A stretch of DNA of 64,000 nt from Kiloniellaceae bacterium (GCA_021776195.1 JAJFGK010000051.1:18229-82228); one strand, 5' to 3'. Positions 7,029-15,177 are shown, numbered from the stretch's first letter. The notes: a model not told the origin generated them from the sequence alone. Made by a program: numbers and translations.

Positions 7029-7510
7029 CAGCCAGGCGACCCAAAAATCTCGTCCAGACCGACCGAAAGCTCTCACCAAAGCAAGAACGCTTCGTCGAAG
7101 AATACATCCTCGACTGGAATGGCGCTCAGGCCGCTATAAGAGCCGGATACAGCGAGAAAACCGCCAGGAACATCGCCTGCGAGACATTAGCAAAACCGTA
7201 CGTCAAGAAGGCCCTAGAGGCGAAACTCGCGGAAATCAGGGCTAAGACAACCGTTACAAGGGGGCTACTTGTTGATCGCGCGCACGAGATCCAGGACATG
7301 GCCAGGGTCGACCGCGACCTCGGCGCCGCCCTGCGCGCCAACGAGCAGATCGCCAAGCTGACCGGCATCTGGGTAGACAAGTCCGAGGACGTGACCGAGC
7401 CCAAGGTCTCCAAGGACGACGAGGAGGCCATCATGGCCGAGTACCGCGAGCGCGTGGCCGAGGAAGAGCGCCAGAAGCTGCACCTGGTCGAAGGTGGAAA
7501 AAGCCAATAA
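7025..7510 (+). CDS. terS: Terminase small subunit
   Basis: 161 residues, Terminase_2 family. LSPKQERFVEEYILDWNGAQAAIRAGYSEKTARNIACETL is the typical HTH region, followed by a helical oligomerisation part (VDRAHEIQDMARVDRDLGAALRANEQIAKLTGIW) and an acidic C-terminus. It recognises the pac or cos site and loads the large subunit. Unusually, the large subunit is 2.6 kb downstream rather than adjacent. Confidence 0.9.
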   Translation: MTARRPKNLVQTDRKLSPKQERFVEEYILDWNGAQAAIRAGYSEKTARNIACETLAKPYVKKALEAKLAEIRAKTTVTRGLLVDRAHEIQDMARVDRDLGAALRANEQIAKLTGIWVDKSEDVTEPKVSKDDEEAIMAEYRERVAEEERQKLHLVEGGKSQ

Positions 7511-8039
7511 CGGTAATTATGGGAAATCGGTTCAGGTAACAACCAAGTGCTCGGCAAGTAGTCAGGGCCAGTCTGGGGCTAGACCCCGCCAGTTCTTCGG
7601 AACGATAGTATTCGGACCCCGTGAAAGCCTCTCTGAACCGCCGCCGTTACTTGCCGGCGACAAGAGGCAAACGAGCGATCCGTGACCGTCTTCGGGCCCG
7701 TGCGCCGCCGCATGAGCTCGAGGGAAGGGTGGAGCGTGGTGCGCGAGCGTGGTCCTCCAGGCCCCTCAAGTGCCCCTCCTTCCGCCTGGGGAGCGTGGTG
7801 ACGGCGTGCCGATCCTGCAGGTTGGCCCGTTGCCCCTCCTCTGGCGGCCCTTGGGCCCCCCAGGGGGTCTCTCGCGATTCCTGGCTGGTGGCAGGTCGTC
7901 GGACCCCGCCCCCACCCCGGCAAACGTGGGGCCCCCCGGGCCAAAGAATGGTTACTGAACCCCCCGATATTTGTTCCCTTTTGGCGGTTTTAGAAATTTT
8001 TCGAATTTTAATAATTTTTCACCAGCGGCGGAGGACGTG
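7511..8039. other. Gene-poor gap after terS; candidate packaging region
   Basis: About 530 bases without a convincing gene. Open frames here have unnatural composition. It holds GC tracts and short inverted repeats (GGGCCCCCCAGGGGG near 7857, GTGGGGCCCCCCGGGCC near 7927) and, at its end, an AT-rich phased T-tract block. Its position beside terS makes it a candidate pac/cos locus, which is inference only. Confidence 0.4.
7979..8019 (+). promoter_or_regulatory. Five T-tracts at exact 9-bp spacing
   Basis: Runs of four or five T begin at 7979, 7988, 7997, 8006 and 8015. This is sharply AT-rich within GC-rich DNA and lies 20 bases upstream of the next gene's ribosome-binding site. It may be a promoter/UP-like or bent-DNA element; if translated (frame from TTG 7971) it gives Phe every third residue. 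Confidence 0.45.
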
Positions 8040-8309
8040 ATGGCGGCTTTAGCGGAACGGATTTGCGCGGCGGCTGGTCGTACTGGGTTTCGGTCGGCCG
8101 GGCAGGTTTTTGTTGAGCATGTGCTCTCTCCAAACGGCGTGATCATCAAGCAGACGCGCGTTGGCGTGCCTGATGCACGGCTGATCAAAAGGGTCGTCAG
8201 TTTTGACGAAATCCGGTTGTCACATCGTGATCCACTTGAGTTTCACGAGCGAGAGATGGAGCGGCTTCTGTTGGGACCGGTAGAGCAGGCTGCCCTGGAG
8301 GCGATCTAA
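8040..8309 (+). CDS. Small phage protein of unknown function
   Basis: 89 residues from ATG 8040, chosen because GGCGGAGGAC sits at the right distance; a TTG at 7971 would add a Phe/Asn-rich leader encoded by the T-tract block. The sequence contains GQVFVEHVLSPNGVIIKQTRVGVPDARLIKRVVSFDEIRLSHRDPLEF. Soluble and mixed-charge. I do not recognise it. Confidence 0.62.
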   Translation: MAALAERICAAAGRTGFRSAGQVFVEHVLSPNGVIIKQTRVGVPDARLIKRVVSFDEIRLSHRDPLEFHEREMERLLLGPVEQAALEAI

Positions 8310-8328
8310 CAGGCGAAGGACGGCGGCC

Positions 8329-8589
8329 ATGACTGACCAAGAAAAGCTCGCGAGCATGTTGGCTGAACTGGAGGCAGAGCGGGAGCAGGCCGCACAACAG
8401 GATATGATCCGTTCAGTCTACTACGCGGCGCTGAGCATGACACCGGAAGAGCAATTGCACTTGGCTCAGCAGATTGCCGGTGACTGGGCCTGCCCGGGGC
8501 CCAGTTTAACTTTTGCTCCCTCATTTGAGGCGGCAATGAACAGCTCCCGCGGCAGCGAGTTATGTAACTCGCCTTCGGACTATCTCTGA
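8329..8589 (+). CDS. Small helical hypothetical protein
   Basis: 86 residues. The first ~50 form an acidic amphipathic helix region (LASMLAELEAEREQAAQQD ... MTPEEQLHLAQQIAGDW). The remainder is irregular and may reflect a degenerate C-terminus. The stop overlaps a small inverted repeat region. Function unknown. Confidence 0.52.
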   Translation: MTDQEKLASMLAELEAEREQAAQQDMIRSVYYAALSMTPEEQLHLAQQIAGDWACPGPSLTFAPSFEAAMNSSRGSELCNSPSDYL

Positions 8590-8653
8590 AACACCAGCGA
8601 AATCAGGGGTCTCCAATGTAACTCCGAGAGTTTGTGCGGGCTCGGGGAGACCC
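8557..8653 (+). promoter_or_regulatory. Inverted repeats and nested hairpin between small genes
   Basis: GAGTTA-TG-TAACTC at 8557-8570 is an operator-like inverted repeat. Just downstream, GGGTCTCC (8607-8614) pairs with GGAGACCC (8646-8653), and CCGAG (8624-8628) pairs with CTCGG (8641-8645) inside it, giving a nested RNA hairpin. There is no T tract. A TTGACA at 8668-8673 follows, but no convincing -10 is at normal spacing. Confidence 0.4.
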
Positions 8654-8739
8654 AGGCATAAGAGTCCTTGACAGGCACTCAAGGGATTTGCAACCGTCAA
8701 TAATTCGAATCCTTGGATTGTTCTGATAGGCGGTATTCA

Positions 8740-8949
8740 ATGAAAACTTTAGCTAGGGCCGGTGACGAGCGTTACTGGGTTGTGGCAGAGTACGAAGATG
8801 GTTCCCTGTGTCTGGAGCGCCGCCATGACGGGGAACTCGTGGTAGACCTTGACGTAGACCGCAAATCCCTCGCTCAGTTGGTCGCTTGCATCGGAGAGTA
8901 TTTCGCGCTCCGGGCGGATATGGAAATACAACCGCCGTCCTCCGAGTGA
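8740..8949 (+). CDS. Small phage hypothetical protein
   Basis: 69 residues from ATG 8740; TTG 8713 is an alternative in-frame start. Compact beta-like sequence (RYWVVAEYEDGSLCLERRHDGELVVDLDVDRKSLAQLVACIGEYF). No known motif is visible. Isolated by ~150 bases upstream, so it may have its own promoter. Confidence 0.6.
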   Translation: MKTLARAGDERYWVVAEYEDGSLCLERRHDGELVVDLDVDRKSLAQLVACIGEYFALRADMEIQPPSSE

Positions 8950-9077
8950 GGCGGTAGCTTTCGTGTCATAAACGCCCCTACGGCGGGCAATTTTTCATCT
9001 TGTGGCTGTTGTCGGAGTAGCGCCCGGCCTTCCCCGCGTTGTGCGGACCCTCACGACTGAACGCAAGGAGACTGGGC

Positions 9078-9269
9078 ATGGCACGGCGGCATCCTGTGGA
9101 CATCGTGAACGAGGTACTAGTCGATCCTGTCGGCGATCTCGTGGTCCACGCACTGGAACAGGCAGGCTTTCGGCTGACGCGAACGAGCCGGGCTTTGCCG
9201 CGGTGGGTGGACCCTGAAACGCAGTTGCCCGTGAACGCGACGGCGAAGGACACGGACGACGCGGCCTGA
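9078..9269 (+). CDS. Small phage hypothetical protein
   Basis: 63 residues; the ATG is preceded by CAAGGAGACTGGGC. Sequence DIVNEVLVDPVGDLVVHALEQAGFRLTRTSRALPRWVDPETQLPV is soluble and unassigned. It ends 22 bases before the phage tRNA gene. The opposite-strand reading of this region is a shadow. Confidence 0.62.
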   Translation: MARRHPVDIVNEVLVDPVGDLVVHALEQAGFRLTRTSRALPRWVDPETQLPVNATAKDTDDAA

Positions 9270-9291
9270 CGGCTGTCCAATCTCGCACCAC

Positions 9292-9368
9292 CGGAGAGTA
9301 GCGCAGCCCGGGAGCGCGCCTGGTTTGGGACCAGGAGGCCGTAGGTTCGAATCCTACCTTTCCGACCA
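9292..9368 (+). tRNA. tRNA-Pro(UGG), phage-encoded
   Basis: Complete 77-nt cloverleaf. The acceptor CGGAGAG pairs with CTTTCCG (one G-U), the anticodon arm is CCTGG-TTTGGGA-CCAGG with anticodon TGG, the T arm contains GGTTCGAATCC, and discriminator A plus encoded CCA closes the 3' end. It lies inside the prophage between small late-operon genes. UGG reads CCA/CCG and wobble Pro codons. Confidence 0.95.
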
Positions 9369-9383
9369 ACCTTGGAGGACGAC

Positions 9384-9500
9384 ATGGCGAACAAAGATGC
9401 AGCGGGCCGGCCGATGAGGCAGGGCAAGAACGGTCGCAAGGGCGGCAAGAAGGGTGGCAAGAAGGCCAACCCCTGCAAGCCGATGAAGAAGGGCTACTAG
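9384..9500 (+). CDS. 38-residue Lys/Gly-rich basic peptide
   Basis: ATG preceded by CTTGGAGGACGAC, a strong ribosome-binding site. The core is QGKNGRKGGKKGGKKANPCKPMKKGY, almost wholly Lys, Gly and Arg. No fold is expected; it probably binds nucleic acid or is packaged with DNA, similar in spirit to the Lys/Ala-rich protein at 6355. Confidence 0.72.
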   Translation: MANKDAAGRPMRQGKNGRKGGKKGGKKANPCKPMKKGY

Positions 9501-9503
9501 GCC

Positions 9504-9707
9504 GTGGAGAGCCGCCTCCGTTTGGAGTCCTCTGACATTCTCGGCCCGGGTCAGTTCATCCGCGTGAAGGCGTCTCTTGACGGCCTCCGAGCCGGGTACG
9601 ACATCGTTTCGGACGACGGACCTCCCGTTTCATGTGAAACGCCGTTCGAGATCCCTACCGGCGATCGCGCGGTGCAAAAGCGCGGGCCCTGGTGGAGGCC
9701 TTGGTGA
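9504..9707 (+). CDS. Small phage hypothetical protein (GTG start)
   Basis: 67 residues beginning three bases after the previous stop. RLRLESSDILGPGQFIRVKASLDGLRAGYDIVSDDGPPVSCETPFEIPTG has normal composition and high GC3, while the other open frame through here does not. It ends in a Trp-rich RGPWWRPW. Function unknown. Confidence 0.58.
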   Translation: MESRLRLESSDILGPGQFIRVKASLDGLRAGYDIVSDDGPPVSCETPFEIPTGDRAVQKRGPWWRPW

Positions 9708-9708
9708 C

Positions 9709-10083
9709 ATGCGTGGGCTGACCCGACGCTTGCTGCTTGGAGCCTCCGCTGCGCTGCCGCTGATGGCGCTGCCGGCCCTCGCTCGCGGCAAGGGCACGCT
9801 CGACGCGCGGGTGGTTTGGGATGACGAGTCCACGCTCAACATCCCGCCGCTTGAGATCTATGCGCGAAAGGGCGAGGTGACTGCTTGCGAGAACGGCCAT
9901 CCACTTGGCGAGTTCACGCGCGACGTGATTGTTGGAGAGATCGCAAAGGGCGATGAGTTGCTGGCGTACCCGCCGATGAAGATCGGCCACGAGCTCTGTC
10001 CTCACTGCGGCGGCTCGGTCGTAGAACCACGTCACGGGCAGCATTACTACTTCGTGAACGACGGGGCGGTCGAACTCCGCTGA
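9709..10083 (+). CDS. Zinc-ribbon-like protein with an N-terminal signal-like segment
   Basis: 124 residues. The start (MRGLTRRLLLGASAALPLMALPALARG) looks like a Tat/Sec signal peptide. The remainder has CENGHPLGEF and CPHCGG, together a plausible zinc-binding pair. The C-terminal beta-like part (HYYFVNDGAVELR) precedes terL by two bases. A signal on a protein in the packaging operon is odd; a cytoplasmic form from an internal GTG is the alternative. Confidence 0.68.
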   Translation: MRGLTRRLLLGASAALPLMALPALARGKGTLDARVVWDDESTLNIPPLEIYARKGEVTACENGHPLGEFTRDVIVGEIAKGDELLAYPPMKIGHELCPHCGGSVVEPRHGQHYYFVNDGAVELR

Positions 10084-10085
10084 CC

Positions 10086-12605
10086 ATGGAGGTCGCCCAG
10101 CTTCTCCGCCATGATTTCCGTCTCTTCGTTGCCCAGGTCTTTCGCTCGGTCTCGCCCGGCGACAAGTACCTCCCTAACTGGCACATCGATCTGATTTGCG
10201 AGCACTTGCAGGCCCTGCAGCGCGACGAACTCGGTTGCAACGGTCTGATCGTCAACATCCCGCCGCGGTATTTGAAGCCGGTGGACGAGGATGCCTTGGT
10301 GCTGCGAGGCGATGGAGCCCGCGTTCCGCTCAAGGAAATCGAAGTCGGGGATCACGTTGTTACCCACAAGGGCCGGCCCCGGAAGGTCGTGGCCGTCGCG
10401 AAGCAGGGTGACCTTGATACCTTGCGGTTTGAGTTCCACAGCGGTCGTCATCTCACGTTGGCCCCGGACCATCCGTTCTTGACACCGACCGGATGGACGA
10501 AAGCTGAGGATCTCAGTGTGGGCGACGTTGTCGGCGTGCCGAACCTGTCGCTCGACCTTCGGTCGGACCAGCCCGACGAGGCTTTTCGACTGGCGGGTTA
10601 CCTCGTTGGTGACGGCTGTCTGGCTCCGATTGGCGATCGGGGTGGGTTCCACTGCAATCTGTCCTGCACAGACCCCGACATGGTCGCAGAGAGTATTCGC
10701 TGCGCCGAGGTTCTGGGCTTCACGGCCAAGTTTAGAAAAACCCGGGTCAACCTCAGCCGCGGCGCCAGAGACTGGGTGCGAAGCATTGGAATGGAGCGGA
10801 CCTTGTCCGCCACAAAGAGAGTTCCCGCTTTCGTGTTCTCAGGGTCCAGGCTCCAGATTGCCGAGTTCTTGTCGGGCTACATGGCGGCGGATGGCACATT
10901 TGCGCGCAAGGGCGAAAACAGGCCGTTCCAGTATGGATGCACCACCATCTCTTCGGGGCTGGCCGACGATTTGCTCCACCTGTTCTTGAGACTGGGCGTG
11001 AGCGCGCGCCTCAGGCACCGCGTCATCGACACCAAGTACGGTGGCCCAAACTATCAGATCTGGAATGTCGAAATCTCCACGATGGATGGCATGGCCAAAC
11101 TGGCCTCGATGCTCCGAATCCCAGGCCGCAAAGGTGAGAAGCTAAATTGTCCCCAACTCAGGCGGACCGATTTCACCACCGATCTGTATGCGGACAAGAT
11201 TGTAAGCATTGAGCGCGCAGGCAAGCGTCCTTGTCGGTGTCTGTCGGTGGAAGAGGATAGCAGCTTCACCGCCAACGATGTGGCGGTCCACAACAGCATC
11301 TGCATATCCGTGGCATGGGTCGCCTGGCTCCTCGGGCACAAGGCGAGCGAGAAGCTGGTCTGCGGGTCTTACGCCGAGGACCTGGCTTTCGAGCACTCGG
11401 TCAACACCCGCCAGGTCTTGGAGGCCGGCTGGTATCAGGCTGTTTTCCCGCGTACGAAGCTGATGGCCGGCCAAAAGGAGAAGCGGCAGTTCAAGACGAC
11501 GGCCAAGGGGTCTCGCCAGGCGGTCTCCGTCGGTTCGGCCGTGACCGGCTTCGGTGGCAATTGGCTGATCCTGGACGACCCGCACAATCCGAAACAGGCC
11601 GAGTCCGACACCCAGCGGAAGAGCACGTTGGAGTGGATCAGGACGACCTGGTCGACTCGGTTGAACGACAAGAAGAACGGCAAGCAAGTCCTGGTCATGC
11701 AGCGCCTGCACGAGCGCGATGCGACCGGGTATCTGTTGGCCGAGGAGCCTGAGTATTGGCACCACCTCTGCATCCCTGGGATCGCCGAGGAAAAGACCAT
11801 CATCGACTTCGGTGGGATCCGTGTGAGGCGCCAGGTTGGCGATCTGATCCACCCGGCGCGGGAGGGCAAGCCGGAAATCACCCGGATGAAGGTCAAGCTG
11901 GGAAGCTACGGCTTCTCCGGCCAGTACCAGCAGAAGCCGACCCCCGTCGGCGGCGGCATCCTGAAGCGCGCCTGGTGGCGCCTCTGGCCGAAAGACAAGG
12001 CGCCGGAGTGCGAGTTCGTCTTCCAGTCCTACGACACGGCCTACACCAAGGCGCACCTGGACAAGGCGGAATCGGACCAGCCCGACTACTCGGCCCGGAC
12101 CACCTGGGGGGTCTTCAAGAACCCGCTGTGCGAAGACTTCGACGGCAACGAGGGCCGGGTCTGCATGATCCTGATCGAGGCCTGGCGGGACCGCATCGAG
12201 TACTTCGATCTCCGCAAGGAGGCCAAGCGCTCCTACGACGAGTATGAGCCCGATTTTCTGCTGATCGAGGAGAAATCATCGGGCCAGGCCCTGGTGTCGG
12301 ATCTGAAGCGGGCGAACCTCCCGATCCGGACTTATCGCCCGAAGAAGTACGAGGACAAGATGGTCCGGGCCCACTCCATCGCACCGCTGATGGAGGCCGG
12401 GACCGTCTGGTACATGGACCGCCACTGGGCCGAGGACGTGATCGACGAGGTCGCCAACTTTCCCAAGGCGGCGCACGACGATTGGACAGACACGCTGACG
12501 CAGGCGGTCCAGTTGGCGAAGAACAACTTCACCATCGAGCATCCGACCGACGAGCCATGGGAGCCCACGGAGCGCAACCCCGCCAGGGCACGGACTTACG
12601 GGTAA
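10086..12605 (+). CDS. terL: Terminase large subunit, intein-interrupted
   Basis: 839-residue precursor; removal of the intein (65-403) leaves a 500-residue terminase, the usual length. The N-extein ends PPRYLK and the C-extein begins SICISVAW, so splicing restores the Walker A motif PPRYLKS. Walker B is NWLILDDPH (D497/D498 of the precursor). The RNase-H-fold nuclease has YDTAY (D650), LLIEEKSSG and a terminal DDWTDTLTQAV. It is the ATP-driven DNA packaging motor and nuclease. The unspliced precursor cannot have a functional ATP site, so DNA packaging depends on protein splicing. Confidence 0.95.
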   Translation: MEVAQLLRHDFRLFVAQVFRSVSPGDKYLPNWHIDLICEHLQALQRDELGCNGLIVNIPPRYLKPVDEDALVLRGDGARVPLKEIEVGDHVVTHKGRPRKVVAVAKQGDLDTLRFEFHSGRHLTLAPDHPFLTPTGWTKAEDLSVGDVVGVPNLSLDLRSDQPDEAFRLAGYLVGDGCLAPIGDRGGFHCNLSCTDPDMVAESIRCAEVLGFTAKFRKTRVNLSRGARDWVRSIGMERTLSATKRVPAFVFSGSRLQIAEFLSGYMAADGTFARKGENRPFQYGCTTISSGLADDLLHLFLRLGVSARLRHRVIDTKYGGPNYQIWNVEISTMDGMAKLASMLRIPGRKGEKLNCPQLRRTDFTTDLYADKIVSIERAGKRPCRCLSVEEDSSFTANDVAVHNSICISVAWVAWLLGHKASEKLVCGSYAEDLAFEHSVNTRQVLEAGWYQAVFPRTKLMAGQKEKRQFKTTAKGSRQAVSVGSAVTGFGGNWLILDDPHNPKQAESDTQRKSTLEWIRTTWSTRLNDKKNGKQVLVMQRLHERDATGYLLAEEPEYWHHLCIPGIAEEKTIIDFGGIRVRRQVGDLIHPAREGKPEITRMKVKLGSYGFSGQYQQKPTPVGGGILKRAWWRLWPKDKAPECEFVFQSYDTAYTKAHLDKAESDQPDYSARTTWGVFKNPLCEDFDGNEGRVCMILIEAWRDRIEYFDLRKEAKRSYDEYEPDFLLIEEKSSGQALVSDLKRANLPIRTYRPKKYEDKMVRAHSIAPLMEAGTVWYMDRHWAEDVIDEVANFPKAAHDDWTDTLTQAVQLAKNNFTIEHPTDEPWEPTERNPARARTYG
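10278..11294 (+). mobile_element. Full-length intein with LAGLIDADG homing endonuclease
   Basis: 339 residues, from Pro65 to Asn403 of the terL product, inserted between the Lys and Ser of Walker A. Hint blocks: an A-block-like VPLKEIEVGDHVVT, block B LAPDHPFLTPTGW (His129), block F RCLSVEEDSSFTAND, block G VAVHN followed by +1 Ser. Two LAGLIDADG motifs, RLAGYLVGDG (168-177, D176) and FLSGYMAADG (261-270, D269), keep their acids, so the endonuclease may be active. Residue 1 is Pro and the usual block F Asp is Cys385, as in class 3 inteins. Confidence 0.93.
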
Positions 12606-12628
12606 TTGGTGAGTTGGGAAGTGATGTC

Positions 12629-12717
12629 GGCCTCACAAACGGGCCACCGTAATTAGTCCCAAGGGGGTAGCCGATACCTTGAGGACATGGCCAACGCGGT
12701 GGCCCTTTTGTGAGGCC
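12629..12717 (+). promoter_or_regulatory. 21-bp inverted repeat between terL and portal
   Basis: GGCCTCACAAACGGGCCACCG (12629-12649) and CGGTGGCCCTTTTGTGAGGCC (12697-12717) are reverse complements except at one position, flanking a 47-base spacer. It ends 21 bases before the portal ATG. A stable mRNA stem-loop or a protein-binding site is likely; its lack of a T run argues against simple termination. Confidence 0.72.
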
Positions 12718-12738
12718 GGTTTTCGAACGGAGTACTGA

Positions 12739-15177
12739 ATGGCTTTCGTTGACGTCGACGACACCGGCCTGGAAGACGAAACGATGCTGGCCGCTCTGCG
12801 CGCGCTGGCCGACGGCGCCGGCGATGTCGACCTGGAGGGCGACGAGGAAGCTGAGGCCCCCGAGTTCGCCGCCGCCGATCACGACCCGGAAGACGACCAC
12901 GACGCCAATCTCGCCGACCAGTTGACCGGCCAGGAGCTCGCTGCGATCGCCAGCGAGGTCATCAAGAAAGTCAAGTACGACCTCGATTCCCGGCTCCCCT
13001 GGTACACGCAGTTCAACGACGGCCTGAAGTTCCTGGGCGTCGTCGACGACAAGCAAGGTCAGGTCCTCTTCAAGGGAGGATCGAGGGTGGTCCACCCGCT
13101 GTTGTCAGAGGCAATCGTGCAGTTCCAGGCCCGGGCGATGGCCGAGCTGATGCCCCCGACCGGCCCGGTCAAGACCAAGACCATCGGCAAACGCACGGAA
13201 GAGAAGATCAAGCGCGGCAAGCGGGTCGCCAACTACATGAACTACTACCTGATGGAGGTGCTGGAGCACTATGCCGAGGACATGGACAGCCTGCTGTTCT
13301 ATCTCGCGGCGGCCGGCAGTGCCTTCAAGAAGGTTCTCCTGCGGAACGGCCACCCTGATTCCCGGTTTCTCGAGGCCGAGCACGTCGTTCTCGACTACTA
13401 CGCCAGTTCGATCGAGGACGCGGCGCGAATCACCCACATCGACAAGAACGTCACGCCCAACCAGATCAAGAAGCTTCAGGCCGACGGCACCTACATCGAG
13501 GTCGATCTGGGCTCGCCGAGCCCCACCGCGGGGTCAGAGCCGGGGGAGCGCGAACGAGACGAGGTCGAGGGCAAGGTGCCGTCCGGCACGTCCTTGGACG
13601 ATGGACGCCACACCATCTACGAATGCCACCTCGACTACAATCTGCCGGGCGAGCTCGCCGACGATGACGGGATCGCGCACCCCTACATCGTCACCGTCGA
13701 CAAGCAGAGCCAGAAGGTGCTGGCGATCCGCCGCAACTGGCGCCAGGGCGACCCGGAAAAAGAGCGCCGGCGCTGGTTCATCCACTACAAGTACCTGCCC
13801 GGTCTGGGGGTCTACGGCTTCGGCCTGATCCACATGATCGGGGGGCTCGCCAAATCGGCCACCGGCGGGCTGCGCGGGGTCCTCGATGCCGGCGCCTTCG
13901 ACAACCTGCAGGGCGGCTTCAAGCTGAAATCGCGGGTGCCGGGCGGCGAGATCGAAATAGCCCCCGGCGAGTTCATCGATATCGAGACCGACTCCGACGA
14001 CATCCGCAAGACCGTGATGCCGTTGCCGTTCAAGGGTCCGTCGCGGGCCCTGATCGATCTCATCAAGTATGTGGTGGAATCGGCGCAGCGCTTTGCCAGC
14101 ACGACCGAGCAGATGGTTGGCGACGCAGCCAACACCGGCCCGGTGGGCACCACGGTCGCCCTGATCGAACAGGGCTCGAAGGTCTATTCCGGCATCCACG
14201 CACGCCTGCACCGGGCCCAGCACCGCGAGTTCAAGTTGATTGCCGAGATGATCGCCGACACGGTCACCTCCTACCCGTACAAGACGGAAGACGGCGAGGC
14301 GCTCATCAAGGACGACTTCACTGCAATCGGAGTGATCCCGGTCAGTGACCCGAAAATCTTCTCGCAGACCCAACGCATCGCCCAGGCCCAGACGACCTTC
14401 CAAATGGCGCAGGCCAGTCCACACCTGCACGACATGCGAGAGGCACACCGCCGCGTCTACGAGGCCATCGGCGCCCATGACATCGATGGGCTATTGCTCG
14501 ATCCCGACAAGGTGGAGGCGAACGACCCGGTCTCCGAGAACATGCTGCTCCTGACCGGCAAGCCGATCCGCGCCTACGACTGGGAGGACCACCAGGCGCA
14601 CATCGCGGTGCACATGCACTTCATGCAGTCCCCCATGCTCCAGCAGGAGCAGATGCAGAAAATGGTAGGACCGCGCATGATGGCGCACCTGGCCGAGCAC
14701 TTCGCCTACGCCTACCGGCAGGAGATCCAGCAGGCCATGGGTAAGGCCTTGCCGCTGCCCGACCTCCACCGCGAGCCCGGGAAGCCGGAAGAGGAGCCCT
14801 TGTCGCCGGAGATCCAAAACGAGATCGCCATGCAGGTCGCCGAGGTCGTCTCGCGGATGAAGCCACCTAAGCCCAAAAGCCCGGAGGAAGCCAAGGCCGA
14901 GGCCGACGCCAAGGCGAAGCTCGCCGAGACCGCCGGCAGTCTGAAGGCCATCGAGGTCAAGACCGAGGCTGGGATCAAGCTGGCCGACGAAAAAGCCAAG
15001 GCCGAGCACGCATTGAAGGCGGCCAAGACCGCGGCGGACATCGAGCGGGCGGACAAGGTGGCCGAAGAGCAGTCGGTCCTGAACAAAGCCAGGATGCTCG
15101 CGGACGCCGCCCGCGCCGACAACGAGGCCAAGGCTCGCGCACGCACGGCGGATAAGGCCGCGAGCCAAGGCACATGA
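12739..15177 (+). CDS. Portal protein (podovirus type)
   Basis: 812 residues. After an acidic leader, the region from ~75 (IKKVKYDLDSRLPWYTQFNDGLKFLGV ... SRVVHPLLSEAIVQFQARAMAEL) through ~600 is typical of large P22/N4-sized podovirus portals. It includes RRWFIHYKYLPGLGVYGFGLIHMIGGLAKSATGG and the QRFASTTEQMVGDAANTGPVGTTVALIEQ segment. The last ~150 residues are a Lys/Ala/Glu coiled coil, probably the C-terminal barrel. It forms the dodecameric DNA channel at the capsid vertex, with which TerL docks. Confidence 0.86.
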   Translation: MAFVDVDDTGLEDETMLAALRALADGAGDVDLEGDEEAEAPEFAAADHDPEDDHDANLADQLTGQELAAIASEVIKKVKYDLDSRLPWYTQFNDGLKFLGVVDDKQGQVLFKGGSRVVHPLLSEAIVQFQARAMAELMPPTGPVKTKTIGKRTEEKIKRGKRVANYMNYYLMEVLEHYAEDMDSLLFYLAAAGSAFKKVLLRNGHPDSRFLEAEHVVLDYYASSIEDAARITHIDKNVTPNQIKKLQADGTYIEVDLGSPSPTAGSEPGERERDEVEGKVPSGTSLDDGRHTIYECHLDYNLPGELADDDGIAHPYIVTVDKQSQKVLAIRRNWRQGDPEKERRRWFIHYKYLPGLGVYGFGLIHMIGGLAKSATGGLRGVLDAGAFDNLQGGFKLKSRVPGGEIEIAPGEFIDIETDSDDIRKTVMPLPFKGPSRALIDLIKYVVESAQRFASTTEQMVGDAANTGPVGTTVALIEQGSKVYSGIHARLHRAQHREFKLIAEMIADTVTSYPYKTEDGEALIKDDFTAIGVIPVSDPKIFSQTQRIAQAQTTFQMAQASPHLHDMREAHRRVYEAIGAHDIDGLLLDPDKVEANDPVSENMLLLTGKPIRAYDWEDHQAHIAVHMHFMQSPMLQQEQMQKMVGPRMMAHLAEHFAYAYRQEIQQAMGKALPLPDLHREPGKPEEEPLSPEIQNEIAMQVAEVVSRMKPPKPKSPEEAKAEADAKAKLAETAGSLKAIEVKTEAGIKLADEKAKAEHALKAAKTAADIERADKVAEEQSVLNKARMLADAARADNEAKARARTADKAASQGT

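Noticed and set aside
7621..8040. 139-residue frame across the gap after terS
   Set aside because: Composition is Arg/Pro/Ser noise typical of GC-rich non-coding frames, with no ribosome-binding site; kept as gap.
8668..8705. Promoter based on TTGACA at 8668
   Set aside because: No acceptable -10 at 16-18 bases; left only as a note within the regulatory feature.
8978..9478. Minus-strand frame reading 'VGRKGRIRTYGLLVPNQARS...'
   Set aside because: This is the antisense translation of the tRNA-Pro gene and its flanks, a well-known spurious ORF pattern.
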